Assembly (NCBI GenBank): GCA_009746045.1
Contig: RPFO01000065.1
Coordinates: 1,166,424 to 1,230,423 of the forward strand
DNA: 64,000 bases
Reading direction: 5' to 3'
Source: Mesostigma viride
Lineage: Eukaryota; Streptophyta; Mesostigmatophyceae; Mesostigmatales; Mesostigmataceae
Part shown: positions 31,295 to 44,017 of the stretch, piece after piece
Position numbering within the stretch: the first letter of the stretch is position 1
How the letters are laid out: each line of letters begins with the position of its first letter
Notes under the pieces: generated by a model
The model's input: the letters and a program-made list of their open reading frames with translations, nothing else
Database searches by the model: none
What the model was told of the DNA's origin: nothing
Translations under genes and position numbers: made by a program

Positions 31295-32675
31295 ACACAC
31301 ATGCACACATACACACATGCACACACGCACGCATACACACATGCACACATACACACATGCACACACGCACACACGCACACACGCATACACACATGCACAC
31401 ACGCACACATGCACACATGCACACACGCACACACGCACACACGCACACACGCACACACGCACACACGCACACACGCACACACGCACACACGCACACACGC
31501 ACACACGCACACACGCACACACGCACACACGCACACACGCACACACGCACACACGCACACACGCACACACGCACACACGCACACACGCACACACGCACAC
31601 ACGCACACACGCACACACGCACACACGCACACACGCACACACGCACACACGCACACACGCACACACGCACACACGCACACACGCACACACGCACACACGC
31701 ACACACGCACACACGCACACACGCACACACGCACACACGCACACACGCACACACGCACACACGCACACACGCACACACGCACACACGCACACACGCACAC
31801 ACGCACACACGCACACACGCACACACGCACACACGCACACACGCACACACGCACACACGCACACACGCACACACGCACACACGCACACACGCACTGACGC
31901 ACACACGCACACACGCACGTACGCACACACGCACACACGCACACACGCACACACGCACACACGCACACACGCACACACGCACACACGCACACACGCACAC
32001 ACGCACACACGCACACACGCACACACGCACACACGCACACACGCACACACGCACACACGCACACACGCACACACGCACACACGCACACACGCACACACGC
32101 ACACACGCACACACGCACACACGCACACACGCACACACGCACACACGCACACACGCACACACGCACACACGCACACACGCACACACGCACACACGCACAC
32201 ACGCACACACGCACACACGCACACACGCACACACGCACACACGCACACACGCACACACGCACACACGCACACACGCACACACGCACACACGCACACACGC
32301 ACACACGCACACACGCACACACGCACACACGCACACACGCACACACGCACACACGCACACACGCACACACGCACACACGCACACACGCACACACGCACAC
32401 ACGCACACACGCACACACGCACACACGCACACACGCACACACGCACACACGCACACACGCACACACGCACACACGCACACACGCACACACGCACACACGC
32501 ACACACGCACACACGCACACACGCACACACGCACACACGCACACACGCACACACGCACACACGCACACACGCACACACGCACACACGCACACACGCACAC
32601 ACGCACACACGCACACACGCACACACGCACACACGCACACACGCACACACGCACACACGCACACACGCACACACA
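31294..32675. repeat. 1.4-kb ACACACGC microsatellite
   Basis: Almost uninterrupted ACACACGC octamers, with a variable left end (ACACAT units) and one disturbed spot near 31,893-31,920. Open in nearly all frames because 8 is not a multiple of 3 and no frame yields a stop. None of these frames is a gene. Alternating purine-pyrimidine composition favours Z-DNA. Confidence 0.97.
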
Positions 32676-34671
32676 TGCACACTGTGACATACACATGTAT
32701 GCACACAATATCACACGCATGCACACACCCACGTGCGCACATGCACGCTAACACATGCACACAAACATGTGCACACACCCACGAGCACACGTGCACATGC
32801 ATACAAACGCACACAAACACAGGCAGACTTGCACACATGCGCCACACACATCAATCCATCACCAATAAACGGGTTGCTTGGACCCAACGACCTTCTTACT
32901 CGCCTGTCCACCCAATGTTCTGCCCATCCTCCCACCTGCCCGCCTGCAAGTCTGCCACCCGCCTATCTGCCCACCCATCTGTCAACCTGCCTGCCTGCCT
33001 GCTTGTGTGCATGCCTGCAGGCCTGCATGTGCACCTGCGCCCATGCACCCATTATGCCCCCATGGCACATACATGCAGCCTAGCTAGTTGAGTGTCTCTA
33101 GGCACGCGCACATGGGTGGCTACATGGGCATTTGCCTGTGTCTTGGGCTGGGGCGTTGGGCTGATTAGTTCAAGAGTGGGCGGGAAGACGGTGGTATAAT
33201 TGGGTGGGTAGGGACGGAGAGGATGGATGATTGGGGGGGTTGGATGCGGGTGGGACTCAAGTTAGTGTTAAGTCCAATGTTGCCTATAGCATCAACAAAA
33301 ATAAGCGAGAAAGCAGCCTAAATTCAAGGAGCCTACTTCTTGTAACATGTGCGAAACTGCAATTAATGGTTGCAGGCTCACAAGCTGCCAGATTCATAAC
33401 GCAAATGGAATGAATTGCATGGTTACAGTACAAGCGTGTGGTTGGAAATCTTACAATGCCTGGCAACGTCTCTTTCATGTGCCCACTGAGAACCGCTGTT
33501 CTTCGACACAAGAAGGCTTTGGGAAGCAACGAGCTTCGGCCAGGGCCTTCATTTCAAGGAACCGTGTGTGAAGCAAGAACTCAGGATTTACAAACAGAAA
33601 CTATACCTAACTTTGCGACCTTCATGCAGTATATATATTGTCATGTGCATGGCTATGTAGTATGTGCCAACAATCACAACGAAAACGTGCGAAATTGCAA
33701 ACATTGCCGTGGAACTAAGGGCAGGAGCCACGCACGCAGCAAATTAGAACGGTTCGTGAACCGGTCTGTCGGGCATAAAGGCAGCAAAGTCTGGCCAGCA
33801 ATAATGCAGTGCGATGCGAGACAAACTCGGTAAATATGGGCAGGCAGGCGCAGCTCGTCCTCAGCAGTGCTATCTAACATGACGGCGCCTTATTTCCGCG
33901 TGCACGGTGCCGAACATGGCACTGGCCTGATTCCAGTTGCAGCAACGCCAGATGCCTTCCCGTCATAGAGCAGAGGCTTCACGTACGTCGACATCGTTGG
34001 CTACCAATCGCTATGCTTCCCGTGATAATGCACTACGCGTCCGAACAAAATGTCGAGAAAGCAAACAATCTACACGCGAGAGAACTGGGCTGATAGCTTT
34101 TCAGTACTGGTTTTACCGTGCCTTCAAATTCCATTAGCTTACTGGCATGGCTGACTAATTTTAGCTAATTTACAGGTATTTATACCACTGGCCGCACCGC
34201 CCGCATGCATGGCCCGGGACGAGTCTCGAAGACGTAAGGGCATTACGTCGGAGTTTACGTACAGATCTGTAATAAAAAAACAGATCTGCATATACTGTAC
34301 GCCTAGCCATCTGTATTTTTCGGGCCCTAACTTTACAGATCTGTAAAAAGCTCAAGTATTTAAGTGCCATTATTTGAATATTCCATGTCCGCGCCTGTGA
34401 ACTTGAACAAGTTGATTCCCACGCTGATTTGAACTATACCGTAATGCGGTTGTACTTTACACGTGCTGCCCTGCCTGGCGTGGGATACAACTACCAAAGT
34501 AATAACAGCAAGTAACTTACTAACTAACTTAACACGTGGGACGTCCGCCCTGAGAAAATTATCCGTGGCCCGATTTATGGAACTAATAATCCCCATTTAC
34601 TTGGAGAATATCCCTGGCCCGAGCGGACTTGGTGCAGTTGGTTCGATTGATATTCCGAGAATATCTTTTGT
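32676..34671. other. Intergenic, no recognised gene
   Basis: Worn CA-rich array to about 32,860, then CTGCC-rich low complexity to about 33,030. After that comes AT-balanced sequence without a recognisable coding region. ACAGATCTGT palindromes occur at about 34,260, 34,280 and 34,334. Confidence 0.45.
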
Positions 34672-34745
34672 CTAGGCCTTCGGATCAGGAGACCTACACA
34701 GTCGCGAAAGGTACCAAAGGTCCTGAGTTCGATTCCCGCCACGTA
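34672..34745 (+). repeat. tRNA-derived SINE-like fragment
   Basis: A stretch ending AGGTCCTGAGTTCGATTCCC carries a B-box-like GTTCGATTCC about 45 nt after a weak A-box-like part. No cloverleaf can be closed, so a functional tRNA is unlikely. A degenerate tRNA-derived SINE head is the best reading. Confidence 0.35.
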
Positions 34746-35291
34746 TATTCCGAGATTTTTTATGAGCTGAGATCTGTGCAGCGAACACTTTTCCCGCGTC
34801 TCAACTCGGCCGCGTGTATGCCTGTGCATGGTCAGTGGTCACTGGCACTCGGCCTTTCGGTCCTGGCGAGACACATGCGTTGGCATCCGAACCCCGAACC
34901 GGGCGTGCTGCACACACGCACACGCTGTCAGCTTGTACGTCGCTACCAAGAAGCCCCAAGGCGCTACCAAGAAGCAATTCACTGTCCATCGCTGACCTCG
35001 TCGTTTCCTCCATGTGGAAACCACTAAAGTCGTTTTGGGTGCGTCCGGGATTAAATCTTGCTTTGCCAGTGTCGACGGATCGGTTGCGGCTCAGAGCTGG
35101 CCGGGCAGTCTCATAGAAGTTCAATAACGGTCGACGCCACAATTTATCACCGAGATACCACTCGTACCCCACATGCCATGGCTGCATCGACTCTTGTCAA
35201 TCTGTCGCACCTTTGTGCAAAGTTTATCTCCCGTCGTTAATTCAGGCACCTCAGCTGTTTATTGGTTGGTCGCTGATAACGATCAGCTGGA
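34746..35291. other. Upstream region of the ammonium transporter
   Basis: No gene recognised. Contains TTATTGGTTGG shortly before the start codon and several short open frames. It should hold the AMT promoter. No clear TATA box. Confidence 0.4.
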
Positions 35292-38200
35292 ATGGCGCAT
35301 CGTCTGCTGGACGCAGGCGCCTTGCCTCCTGTCGATGTCCTGGCCAGCAATGTCTCGCTGATTGCCGAGCTGCTTGGGGAGGCTATTGGGGAAATTCGTG
35401 AACAGCGCGCTGAGCTAGACCAGCTCGAGTCGGACCTTGATGGCGTTTTTATTTACCTCGGAGGAATTCTTGTGTTCGTCATGCAAGCGGGGTTTGCGCT
35501 GCTGGTAAGATTTTTGCCGGCCCATTACTCGTCACATTACTGCGTGCAGGTTTCGCTCAATAGGCGTGTAAGTTCAGCGTGTTCCGTGCGCAGACGATTT
35601 GATTTGAATTTTTGTTGGCATTTTATGCCTGCCATGTGTTATATGATAGTAATATTCATAGTTTTCTCTGTGGCCGGGCCGGGCATACTGAACCGTGCAG
35701 TCATATAGCTGTAGACCTGCAGTTAACCTGAATTCCGCAGTGCCTGCAGCTCATGATAATGCCGCGGCCTGATGTTTCTTGATGATCTTGGCGCCCAATT
35801 AATTTCTGTCTCCACTGCTCAGGAATCCGGGACGGTGCGGTCAAAGAACACAAAGAACATCTTGCTAAAAAACATCCTGGACGCCTGCATAGGGGCGCTC
35901 ACGTGGTGGTCCATCGGCCATGCGTTTGCCTATGGCGTCAACGGCCCCGCGCCCAACGCCTTCATCGGTGGCCAGGACTTTTTTGCGAGCAGCGACAAAG
36001 GGAAGAGCATTCACCCCTTCTCGGCCTACTCCAACAACTTCTGGCCGCTGTGGCTATTCAACTGGGCGTTTGCGGCCACCGCATCCACCATCGTGTCGGG
36101 CGCGGTCGCCGAGCGCTGCCAGATCGGCGCCTACATCGTCTACACCATTGTGCTCTCGGGCTTCATCTACCCCGTCGTCGCCCACTGGGTGTGGAGCTCC
36201 GAGGGGTGGCTGTCCCCCTACCGCCACCCGGCCTCCCTGGGGGACCACGGGATGATCGACTTCGCAGGCTCGGGCGTGGTCCACCTGACAGGGGGCACCG
36301 CCGCCCTGGTGGGGGCCATATTCTGCGGCCCCCGCCTGGGCCGGTTCGCCGAGGACGGGCGTGTGATCGACATGCCTGGCCACTCGACCGTGCTGGCGGC
36401 GCTGGGCACCATGTTCCTTTGGTTTGGGTGGTTTGCGTTCAACACCATGTCCGCGGGGGGCGCGTTTGGCAAGATCAACTTTGCCGCAAAGGCCTCGGTG
36501 AACACGTGCATCTCCGGCGCGGCGTCCGCGTGCTTTGCACTCATCTTCCACGTCTACAACGGGGGGGCGCCCAACATAGGGCCCGTCCTTAATGGCATCC
36601 TGGGAGGCATGGTCGCCATCACTGGCTCGTGCGCACTGGTGGAGCCCTACGGCGCGTTCATCATTGGGATGACGGCTAGCCTGGTGTACTTGGGGGGGGC
36701 GAAGCTGCTCAAGATGCTCAAGGTGGGTGGCGGCAATAGCATGCATCATCTTCATTTCTATGGCAATATAAGGGATCGGCAAAGGGAAGCCGGTTGTATG
36801 GCGTGTGGCGGATGCTTCATTTATGCAAAAAATGTGCATGGTTAAGCACTGTAGGTTAGTTCAATATCGGCTCAATGGTCAGCGGCTGTTGGTCCTTTGG
36901 GAGGTCCTGACGCAATCTCGCCCCTGTGAGCACGATGCCTGTGAGATGGTGGTGGGACCATAGTGCTGTGGTGGAACGTTGTAACCAGAATTCTTCCCCC
37001 GCTGGAACGGAGCACATTGTAATGGGAGGTGCAAAGTGGGCGTGGAGGCCAGAGGGAGGGGGGGGGGGGGGGGGAAATGGGGGTTGCTGGAGGGGTGTGG
37101 GAACTGAGGGTGACAAGGTAGTGATAATCTTTCCGTTTGGTACGTGCGTGCATGCATGGGTGGGTGGGGATCTGTTGGGGAGTCAGCTGCTGTTGTAGCA
37201 CAGGGAGGGCATGTAGCATTGCCACGCTTGTCGTTCTGCCTCCCCGCCACACGACACGACATGACATGACACGACACGACACGTATGCCAAGTGTGCCAC
37301 GTATGCCACGTATGCCACGTATGCCACGTATGCCACATATGCCACGTATGCCATGTATGCCACGTATGCCACGTATGCCACGTATGCCACGTATGCCACG
37401 TATGCCACGTATGCCACGTATGCCACGTATGCCACGTATGCCACGTATGCCACGTATGCCACGTATGCCACGTATGCCACGTATGCCACGTATGCCACGC
37501 CTGCCACGCCTGCCACGCCTGCCACGCCTGCCACGCCTGCCACGCCATGCCACGCCACTCCGCTACACTGCACCGCACTGCACTGCACTGCACTGCACTG
37601 CACTGCACTGCACTGCACTGCACTGCACTGCACTGCACTGCGCTGCGCTGCGCTGCGCTGCGCTGCGCTGGACTGGACTGGACTGGACTGGACTGGACTG
37701 GACTGGACTGGACTGGACTGGACTGGACTGGACTGGACTGGACTGGACTGGACTGGACTGGACTGGACTGGACTGGACTGGACTGGACTGGACTGGACTG
37801 GACTGGACTGGACTGGACTGGACTGGACTGGACTGGACTGGACTGGACTGGACTGGACTGGACTGGACTGGACTGGACTGGACTGGACTGGACTGGACTG
37901 GACTGGACTGGACTGGACTGGACTGGACTGGACTGGACTGGACTGGACTGGACTGGACTGCGCTGGACTGGACTGGACTGGACTGGACTGCGCTGGACTG
38001 CGCTGGACTGCGCTGGACTGCGCTGGACTGCGCTGGACTGCGCTGGACTGCACTGCACTGGACTGGACTGGACTGGACTGGACTGGGAGATCCACGCAAA
38101 CTTGCACTGTTTAGGGGGTTTAGGGCTGGCATCGCTCCCGCTCTTCCCCGCACCCCTTCACAGGCAAGACCCCACCCGTCCACCCAAAGATCCGTGTCGT

Positions 38201-38712
38201 GGCCACCTCAGTTCCCCTTTGTCGCCTAACTTGAACCCCACCCCGCCCCACCCGCACCCTTAACCCTAACAAGAGCCCCCACCCCTGAACACGGCTGTTA
38301 CAACCCCATTCCCCTGCGTGGCCAGATCGATGACCCGCTTGATGCGGCGCCCGTGCACATGTTCTGCGGCGCGTGGGGCCTCATCGCAGTCGGCCCCTTT
38401 GTGCGGCGCGACCTGGTCTCCTTCTTCTACGGCAAGACGTTCGAGTATGGGTTCCTCTACGGTGGTGGTGGCAAGCAGCTGGGCATCCAGATCCTGGGGG
38501 TGGTGGCCATCGCGGCATGGTCGGGTGCGACGAGCTGCATCGTGTTCGGGATTTTGTCCAAGTTGGGCGTGCTGCGGACGAAGATGAATGACGAGCTCAT
38601 GGGGCTCGATCTCACGCACCACGGGGGCAGCCACCTGCAGGTGATCCAGGACAAAGGGAAGGAGAGCAAAGACAAGATTGGGGGGATCGTGCACCTGGCA
38701 AACACGGCGTGA
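35292..38712 (+). CDS. Ammonium transporter, AMT1 type (3 exons)
   Basis: Exons 35,292-35,504, 35,823-36,722 and 38,326-38,712 join in phase 0 with GT-AG borders and give 499 residues, normal for AMT1. After an acidic N-terminal segment (about 1-45) the membrane bundle begins with IYLGGILVFVMQAGFALL, continuing across the first intron as ESGTVRSKN. About eleven membrane helices follow. Pore residues are visible: DFAGSGVVHLTGG (conserved Asp and first pore His) and VHMFCGAWG (second pore His). The C-tail has LDLTHHGG, matching the plant AMT1 DMTRHGG region whose Thr is a known shut-off phosphorylation site. The product imports ammonium at the plasma membrane. Intron 2 (1,603 bp) is filled with satellites. 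The start ATG fits the family N-terminus. Well supported. Confidence 0.93.
37281..37548. repeat. 9-bp satellite in AMT intron 2
   Basis: About 24 copies of ACGTATGCC (with a few single-base variants) pass into about five copies of ACGCCTGCC. A G-homopolymer (about 37,059-37,072) precedes it in the same intron. Confidence 0.95.
37570..38087. repeat. 5-bp satellite in AMT intron 2
   Basis: Pentamers in blocks: CACTG, then CGCTG, then a long GACTG block (about 37,670-37,960), then mixed GACTG/CGCTG and a final CACTG/GACTG stretch. Each block differs by one base from its neighbour, as expected when variants spread by slippage. Open frames through it are meaningless. Confidence 0.95.
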
Positions 38713-39099
38713 TCCGCGCAGCTGCCTTGGATGGCCTGTTTATGATGAGGTGTTTATGAACCTATGGGGTATGGGTGGGCCTGTTTTATCAAGAGGTGTG
38801 TATGAGACGGCGCCTATTTGTGCTAGTACGGTGCAGGGACTCTCTCTTGTATCCGGAAAAGGCGCATGTGAAACTAATGGGTGTATATTTAAGGTGTGTT
38901 TAATCAAGATTGGTCTAGCCATGTACCCATTAGGGGGCCAACCATCAAGCACGTGACCCATGCCATTATAGAGCTTCTTACGTACAGTGACAATGTGTTT
39001 GTACTTCAGCGTCAACAATGCCCTGCCTGTGCACAGCACGCGGCGCTTTGGGGAAGCTGACATGGGATCGATAGCTATCTAGATGGGATACATCTATGC
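38713..39099. other. 3' flank of the ammonium transporter
   Basis: No gene recognised. No AATAAA or TGTAA signal is obvious close to the stop. Confidence 0.4.
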
Positions 39100-39415
39100 T
39101 AGCATTATAAGTGTTGCACTGGTGGTCGCCCAGCCCCCACCCGGGCTTGCCTCGCCATCTGCATCGCCTGAACCTAAGCGCAGTCGCCCTGCCGAGCCGC
39201 ACTGGGACGAGATCGCCTTTGACATCAACGCACCTGGCTTCTGGACTAGAACCCCGGGAGCCTTTATGGGAGACGTGTTTTTCGGCACGCACGCCTCGCT
39301 TGTAGCCCTGTGCTTGCACCTCATCTCCCACAACCGCGGCCGCTGGCCCAACGGCCTACCTTCCACCACTGATGACATTAAGGGGAGGTGGCACCCCAAA
39401 ACCCTTAAAAATTGA
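39100..39415 (+). pseudogene. Coiled-coil repeat family, copy 1 (N-terminal part)
   Basis: A frame with PSASPEPKRSRPAEPHWDEI and FFGTHASLVAL matches copy 3 at 42,880-43,090 (AASPEPKRS, FYGTHASLLAL). After VAL the similarity ends and the frame runs to a stop at 39,415. Function unknown. Only the N-terminal third of the family protein is present here. Confidence 0.55.
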
Positions 39416-40945
39416 CATATGGTAATATCACTTGAAATCCATTTGCACAACCCTAAGTTATGATTGGGGGCACTAAATAACATCTCTAGTGAGTTGTCCA
39501 TGCACTTGTTGGGGGTACTACCCCCATATATACGCCAATAATGCGCTATAAATAGCAAAAGACGCTAATTAGGGCTGGGTATGCCCCAGCCAATGCACAC
39601 ATTTATTTACAAAACTGCCTGCAGCGTTTTTAGTTCCCTGAGTTTGTAGCTTGCTGAGCTATTTACATCATGAAAAGGGCAAAACCTCGAACAGTTATTA
39701 ATTTCCCCGCACAATGACCCTTTTTTTACCAGACATTGGGAATAACTTTTTATAAACACGTCAAAAAAATACTTTTTCCTGCAGCGAAAATCCGTCTAAC
39801 AGGGGGACATCTGTGTTCCAAGTCCCGGGTCATTCCGACAAGTCTAGCTCAAGTTATAAGGTTTTGCATGCTAAATTCTGAACATACGCTAAATGAGATT
39901 TTTCTGTGTATAAGGCCACCTAGACATGATGTTTCCCATCCGGCAAGAAGCCAAAAAACATGCCCAACTCGATCACACAACATAAGAAAGGCTAGGCACC
40001 TCATCTGCCCTCCCCTGCCCTCAGCATGGCCAGCCTTGCCAGCGTGGGCATAGCAACACCATCGCTAGGCATACACGCACCAAGAGAGCATACACTATGC
40101 TCAGCCCAAGGTTACCATGCAAATTTATGCCAAGAACTCAGCAAGTATACGTGTAAAAACCTTAGAAAGAATGCCCAAGCAATAGAGGCAACTGCAGCCT
40201 GCAAACTTGGCAGCAAATCATACATGCTGTCTGCCAAGCATTCACATCCTATCCAGCTTGCCTTGCTGCACACATAGCAGGGAAGTCTTAATGGTTATAG
40301 CTCAAGGAAAGCAATGGAAACACCTATCTAATGCAATGCCACTCATGCAGTATGGCCAGCAAAAGAACCACTCTCACCTTCCTTTCCAATATGGCGATTT
40401 GCTAAGAAGCTGATGCCAGCTTGTTAGCCTCTAGGCACATGCCGGATGTCGTCACTAAAACAGGCGTGTCAGATCCGGCACATAACAAAGCGTCTGAGCA
40501 AGCTCATGTCCAAAGGATGATGGAAAACAAATGTCAACACATTACCAACAACTTGACCTCGGCGCCTTAAGCATGACAGCCACAAACTACACGAAATTGT
40601 ACGAAATTGCTAGGAATCTGACGATGCAACCGAAAGAAATGGAGCGCTTCCTGCATGCAGGGAAACTGCCCGAAAAAAGGGCGAAAGGCCGACGTTAATG
40701 CACCTGCCTGCGTGGAAATGTTTCATGCATAAACTGGCACGCAAGCTCGAACAATAAAAGACATCATCCATTGATCAGGCGAACAAGGAAGGTGCGCCTT
40801 CCGTGAATACGTCGAAGGCGACATGCGCAGGCCTGCGTAGGTTCTTACCTTGAATGCCGGAAATGTAAAAGAAACCGGGAAGCTTCGGCACAAACTCGAC
40901 AACACCATTAAGTTAGCCTCATAATCGCTCTTTAGATCCTACGTT
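39416..40945. other. No recognised gene
   Basis: AT-balanced sequence with only short frames (largest about 105 codons) and no domain. No repeats stand out by eye. Confidence 0.4.
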
Positions 40946-41690
40946 GCCTCACAATCGCTGCCGTAAACCTGCATTAAATTTCATGATCCGCAAGAGAAAT
41001 TATATCCTGGACCCCCGCGCCCGTAGCCGTTCGAGAAATTAGCGATATCGCAAACCGTAAACTTTCCGCCATGAAATGAGGTCATCGACTAATCTTCTGC
41101 GAAATTCATGCATTTTTTCTAGCTTTTTAGATGCCATATCGATTAATATTGCCTGAAGGCAAGCCGCCATGGCCACCTCCGCGAGGGTTGAGCGGTCCGG
41201 GCACACATTATACACCGTACGGACGGTACCGCGAATTTTTTGGCGCGGAAAATATTCGGCGCGCCACGTCCCCTTAATCACATTCCGCGCATGAAACGCC
41301 CCCGGCTCCAGCGCTTCGCCCTCTGCTCCCTCCTCGGGCGTTCCGACGCCGAGATCTGAGCCCCCCCTCCAACCGTCGCGACCGAAGCCATCGTCCGCAC
41401 CCTCCTTAAGGAAGCTTTCGAGCAGCACGTGGCCCCCCTTGCCACAGATGTGGCGGCAATGGGCGGCACGCTGGCAGCTGAGCTCCCTCACATTTCCACC
41501 ACCGTCACCTCCACATCCACCCTCCTCGCCTCCACCCCCACTGCCACCTCCACCTCCACCGCCACCCTCAAGGCCCAGCTTCTCGACATCGACCAACGCC
41601 TAAAGGACACCGCCATAGCCATCGAGTGCATGCAGAACACCGCCGGCATCACCGCCCAGGCGGTGAGGGACATAACAATTTAAACGCATC
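40946..41690 (+). pseudogene. Coiled-coil repeat family, copy 2 (C-terminal part)
   Basis: The C-terminal part (41,429-41,683) reads APLATDVAAMGGTLAAEL, a Thr/Ser/Ala stretch, then DIDQRLKDTAIAIECMQNTA, matching copy 3. An upstream non-coding portion (about 40,960-41,272) with GCGAATTTTTTGGCGC resembles 41,735-42,043. Frames are broken near 41,360. Confidence 0.55.
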
Positions 41691-41719
41691 CTTGACGCTA
41701 GGTAAAGCCCATAAAACCT

Positions 41720-43587
41720 GACAATCACCGCCGCCAGCGTGCATTCTAATTTATTCCTCTCGACGAAAACATCAGATTGGACCCCCGTGGCGATGGTCAT
41801 CAATAAAATCATCGACACTGCAAAAACCGCGAACTCCGCTACAAAGTAGTATCATTTACTCATCGTCTTTAAGATTCGCTCAGTTTCTCTGCATTCCGCG
41901 AGCTATCTTTTTCTACTCTGCCTGAAAGCACGTCGCCATGGCCAGCTCCGGTAGGGGTGCGCGCCCCGTGCACCACTTTTTCACGGTACGGACGGGTACC
42001 GCGAATTTTTTGGCGCCAAAAATATTCGCGCCGGGACCGTCCCCTTAATTAATTAATTAATTAATTAATTAATTAATTAATTAATTAATTAATATTCCAT
42101 GTTGTGGACGCCCCCAGCCGGCTAGAATATTAGCTTGCTTAATAGCCCTAGCTTGTATCTATTGGTAGTCACTGCCGCTATGGCAGCCATGCTTAGAATG
42201 TTTGCCTAGCTGTGCCAACTTACCTAGTCACGTGCACCGCACACGCACGGTACACAACCAGCCATAGCCTTAGCTTAGTCCTTGTACAGCCATGCTACGT
42301 CCTGGCTATGATCAGATTACTCGCCCACGCTCCTTGTTATGCCATGCTCACATGGGTCTTATTGCACCCACAGATTGCCGGATCGTTAGCGTGTCCGTTT
42401 AGCTAGCGTGCCGGAATGCAGCTGTGGGCATGCCTTAGGCATGAAGGAGACTGGGGGTCTCTGCCCTTTCCGGAGATCCTGTTGTGTGCACACACACAGG
42501 GATTAAAAGCACTTCGGTGCTCCGTGACTCCCCAACGGGAGCACGTGTTTAATTGATTAATTAATTAATTAGTTCCATATGTTGGGTGCAGCCCAGAGCC
42601 GCGAGCCACGAGGTAGCCATGGCTGACGGCGGAGCTCATAACTTTCACGTTTGAGCACCGAATTTAGCCGTGAATATCACAATCAACGCGTCTTTTTACG
42701 ACGCACATGCTGATATAATTTTCCGAAGCTATTACGCAATATACGATGAGCAAACGCCTCTCGACGGCGACGCAACGCAGCCTGGCGGCTGCGCTCAGCA
42801 ATGAAAATCTGTCTGCAGCTCCGGCTGCAGCTTCGCCCACCGGCCCCGTGAGAAGGCAACGGCGCCACTGGCCAAGCTCTACTAGTGGTCGTCCAGCCCC
42901 CTGCTGCGCCCGCCTCGCCAGCAGCGTCGCCTGAACCCAAGCGCAGTACGTCGCTTTGCCGAGCCGAGTTGGGTAGAGCTCGACTTTGTCGCCGAAGCCA
43001 GCCAGCCCGGCTTCCTTGACGCGCTTACCGAGGAACGCATCCTGGTCTGCGTGTTTTATGGAACGCACGCCTCCCTTCTTGCACTCAGTGTGCCGAAGCA
43101 GCTCTTCATCCAAGGTCGCCTCTCTGACCCTCGCCGGAATCGTTCCCCCTCTTTCGACCCCTTCCCCAGCCTCCACCGCCCCCACCTCCAGCAATTCGCT
43201 CTCTTTTCCCTCCTTGGACGCTCCATCGGGGAGCTTTGGCCCCCCAAGCCCCTCACCACCACCGAATCCTCCATCCGCTCACTCCTCGAGGCCCTCGAGC
43301 AGCACGTGGCCCCCATTGCTGCAGATGTGGCGGCCATAGGCGGCACGCTGACTGCCGAGCTTCCCCTCCTCTCCACCGCCACCTCCACCATCTCCACCGC
43401 CACCTCCACCCTCCTCGCCTCCTCCACCGCCACCACCTCCGACGCCATCACCGCCCAGCTCCGTGACATCGACCAGCGTCTTAAGGACAACGCCATCGCT
43501 ATCGAGGTTCTGCAGAACACCGCAGGCCTCACCGCCCAGGCGGTGAAGGACATGGCTTTATTTAATCATGTACATGTGTGCCTATGA
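41720..43587 (+). pseudogene. Coiled-coil repeat family, copy 3 (longest)
   Basis: The 5' flank (41,735-42,043) resembles that of copy 2 and is split from the coding part by a TTAATTAA-flanked insert (42,044-42,574). The coding part starts near 42,746 with a Ser/Ala/Pro-rich N-terminus, then ASPEPKRS. A one-base shift near 42,945 is followed by an open frame: SWVELDFV, VFYGTHASLLAL, FALFSLLGRSIGELWPP, ALEQHVAPIAADVAAIGGTL, a Thr/Ser/Ala stretch and DIDQRLKDNAIAIEVLQNTAGLTAQAV, a likely coiled coil. No known domain. With three partial copies in 5 kb it is more likely part of a mobile element (such as an ORF1) than a host gene. Confidence 0.5.
42044..42574. mobile_element. Insert bounded by TTAATTAA repeats
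   Basis: Left edge is twelve TTAA/AATT units (42,044-42,092). Right edge is a GTGCTCC...GGAGCAC hairpin (42,519-42,546) followed by TTAATTAATTAA. The sequences beyond both edges (ATTCCATGTTG and GTTCCATATGTTGG) are alike. No ORF of note. Probably a non-autonomous element. The class is unclear. Confidence 0.45.
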
Positions 43588-43589
43588 TG

Positions 43590-43912
43590 AGCCACCCTCC
43601 AGATGATGCCTAGCTTTATTTAGTTATGTTGTGCCCATGCAGGGAGTCACTCTCTGCTGAGACGCCATGCCCTAGCTTTTTGCATAGCTATGCTGATCTT
43701 CCCCCCCATGACAGGCTCCCCCTTCGCTGGGCATAGCTTGAAGATCATGGGGATGCAAGTGCCCTGGTGCACCTAGAGCAAGGGTCCTTTACATTCCCAC
43801 CCTTGCAGGAAGTAGCTTAGAATGTATGATAGGCCATATGCCCCTTCTCTGGGCTATGTGCTACATATACTCCCAACGGAGTTATGTTCCTAATTAATTA
43901 ACTAATTAATTA
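43590..43912 (+). repeat. Dispersed repeat Z, copy 1
   Basis: About 320 bp, ending with ACTCCCAACGGAGT followed by TTAATTAA-type repeats. A diverged inverted copy lies at 45,400-45,700. Shared parts include CAGGCTCCCCCTTCGCTGGG and CTTGCAGGAAGTAGCTTAGA (one orientation). Confidence 0.65.
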
Positions 43913-44017
43913 ATGTTGGGTGGGTGGAGGTGGGAGAAGCCGCGTAATCGAACTAAGCTAACTCTAAGCTATCTAGTCTAGCACCCGCCATCTGCAACCG
44001 CCTTCTGCTGTCGTCGC

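Noticed and set aside
31263-32847. Frames of up to 577 codons on both strands
   Set aside because: Translations of the 1.4-kb ACACACGC array.
34672-34745. Functional tRNA gene
   Set aside because: A B-box-like T-arm is present, but acceptor and D-arms do not pair; kept only as a SINE-like fragment.
36054-36839. 261-codon minus-strand frame
   Set aside because: Antisense of AMT exon 2 with no family features.
36872-38263. Frames of 200-410 codons of Pro-Val-Gln-Ser-Ser, Trp-Thr-Gly-Leu-Asp and similar
   Set aside because: Translations of the AMT intron-2 satellites.
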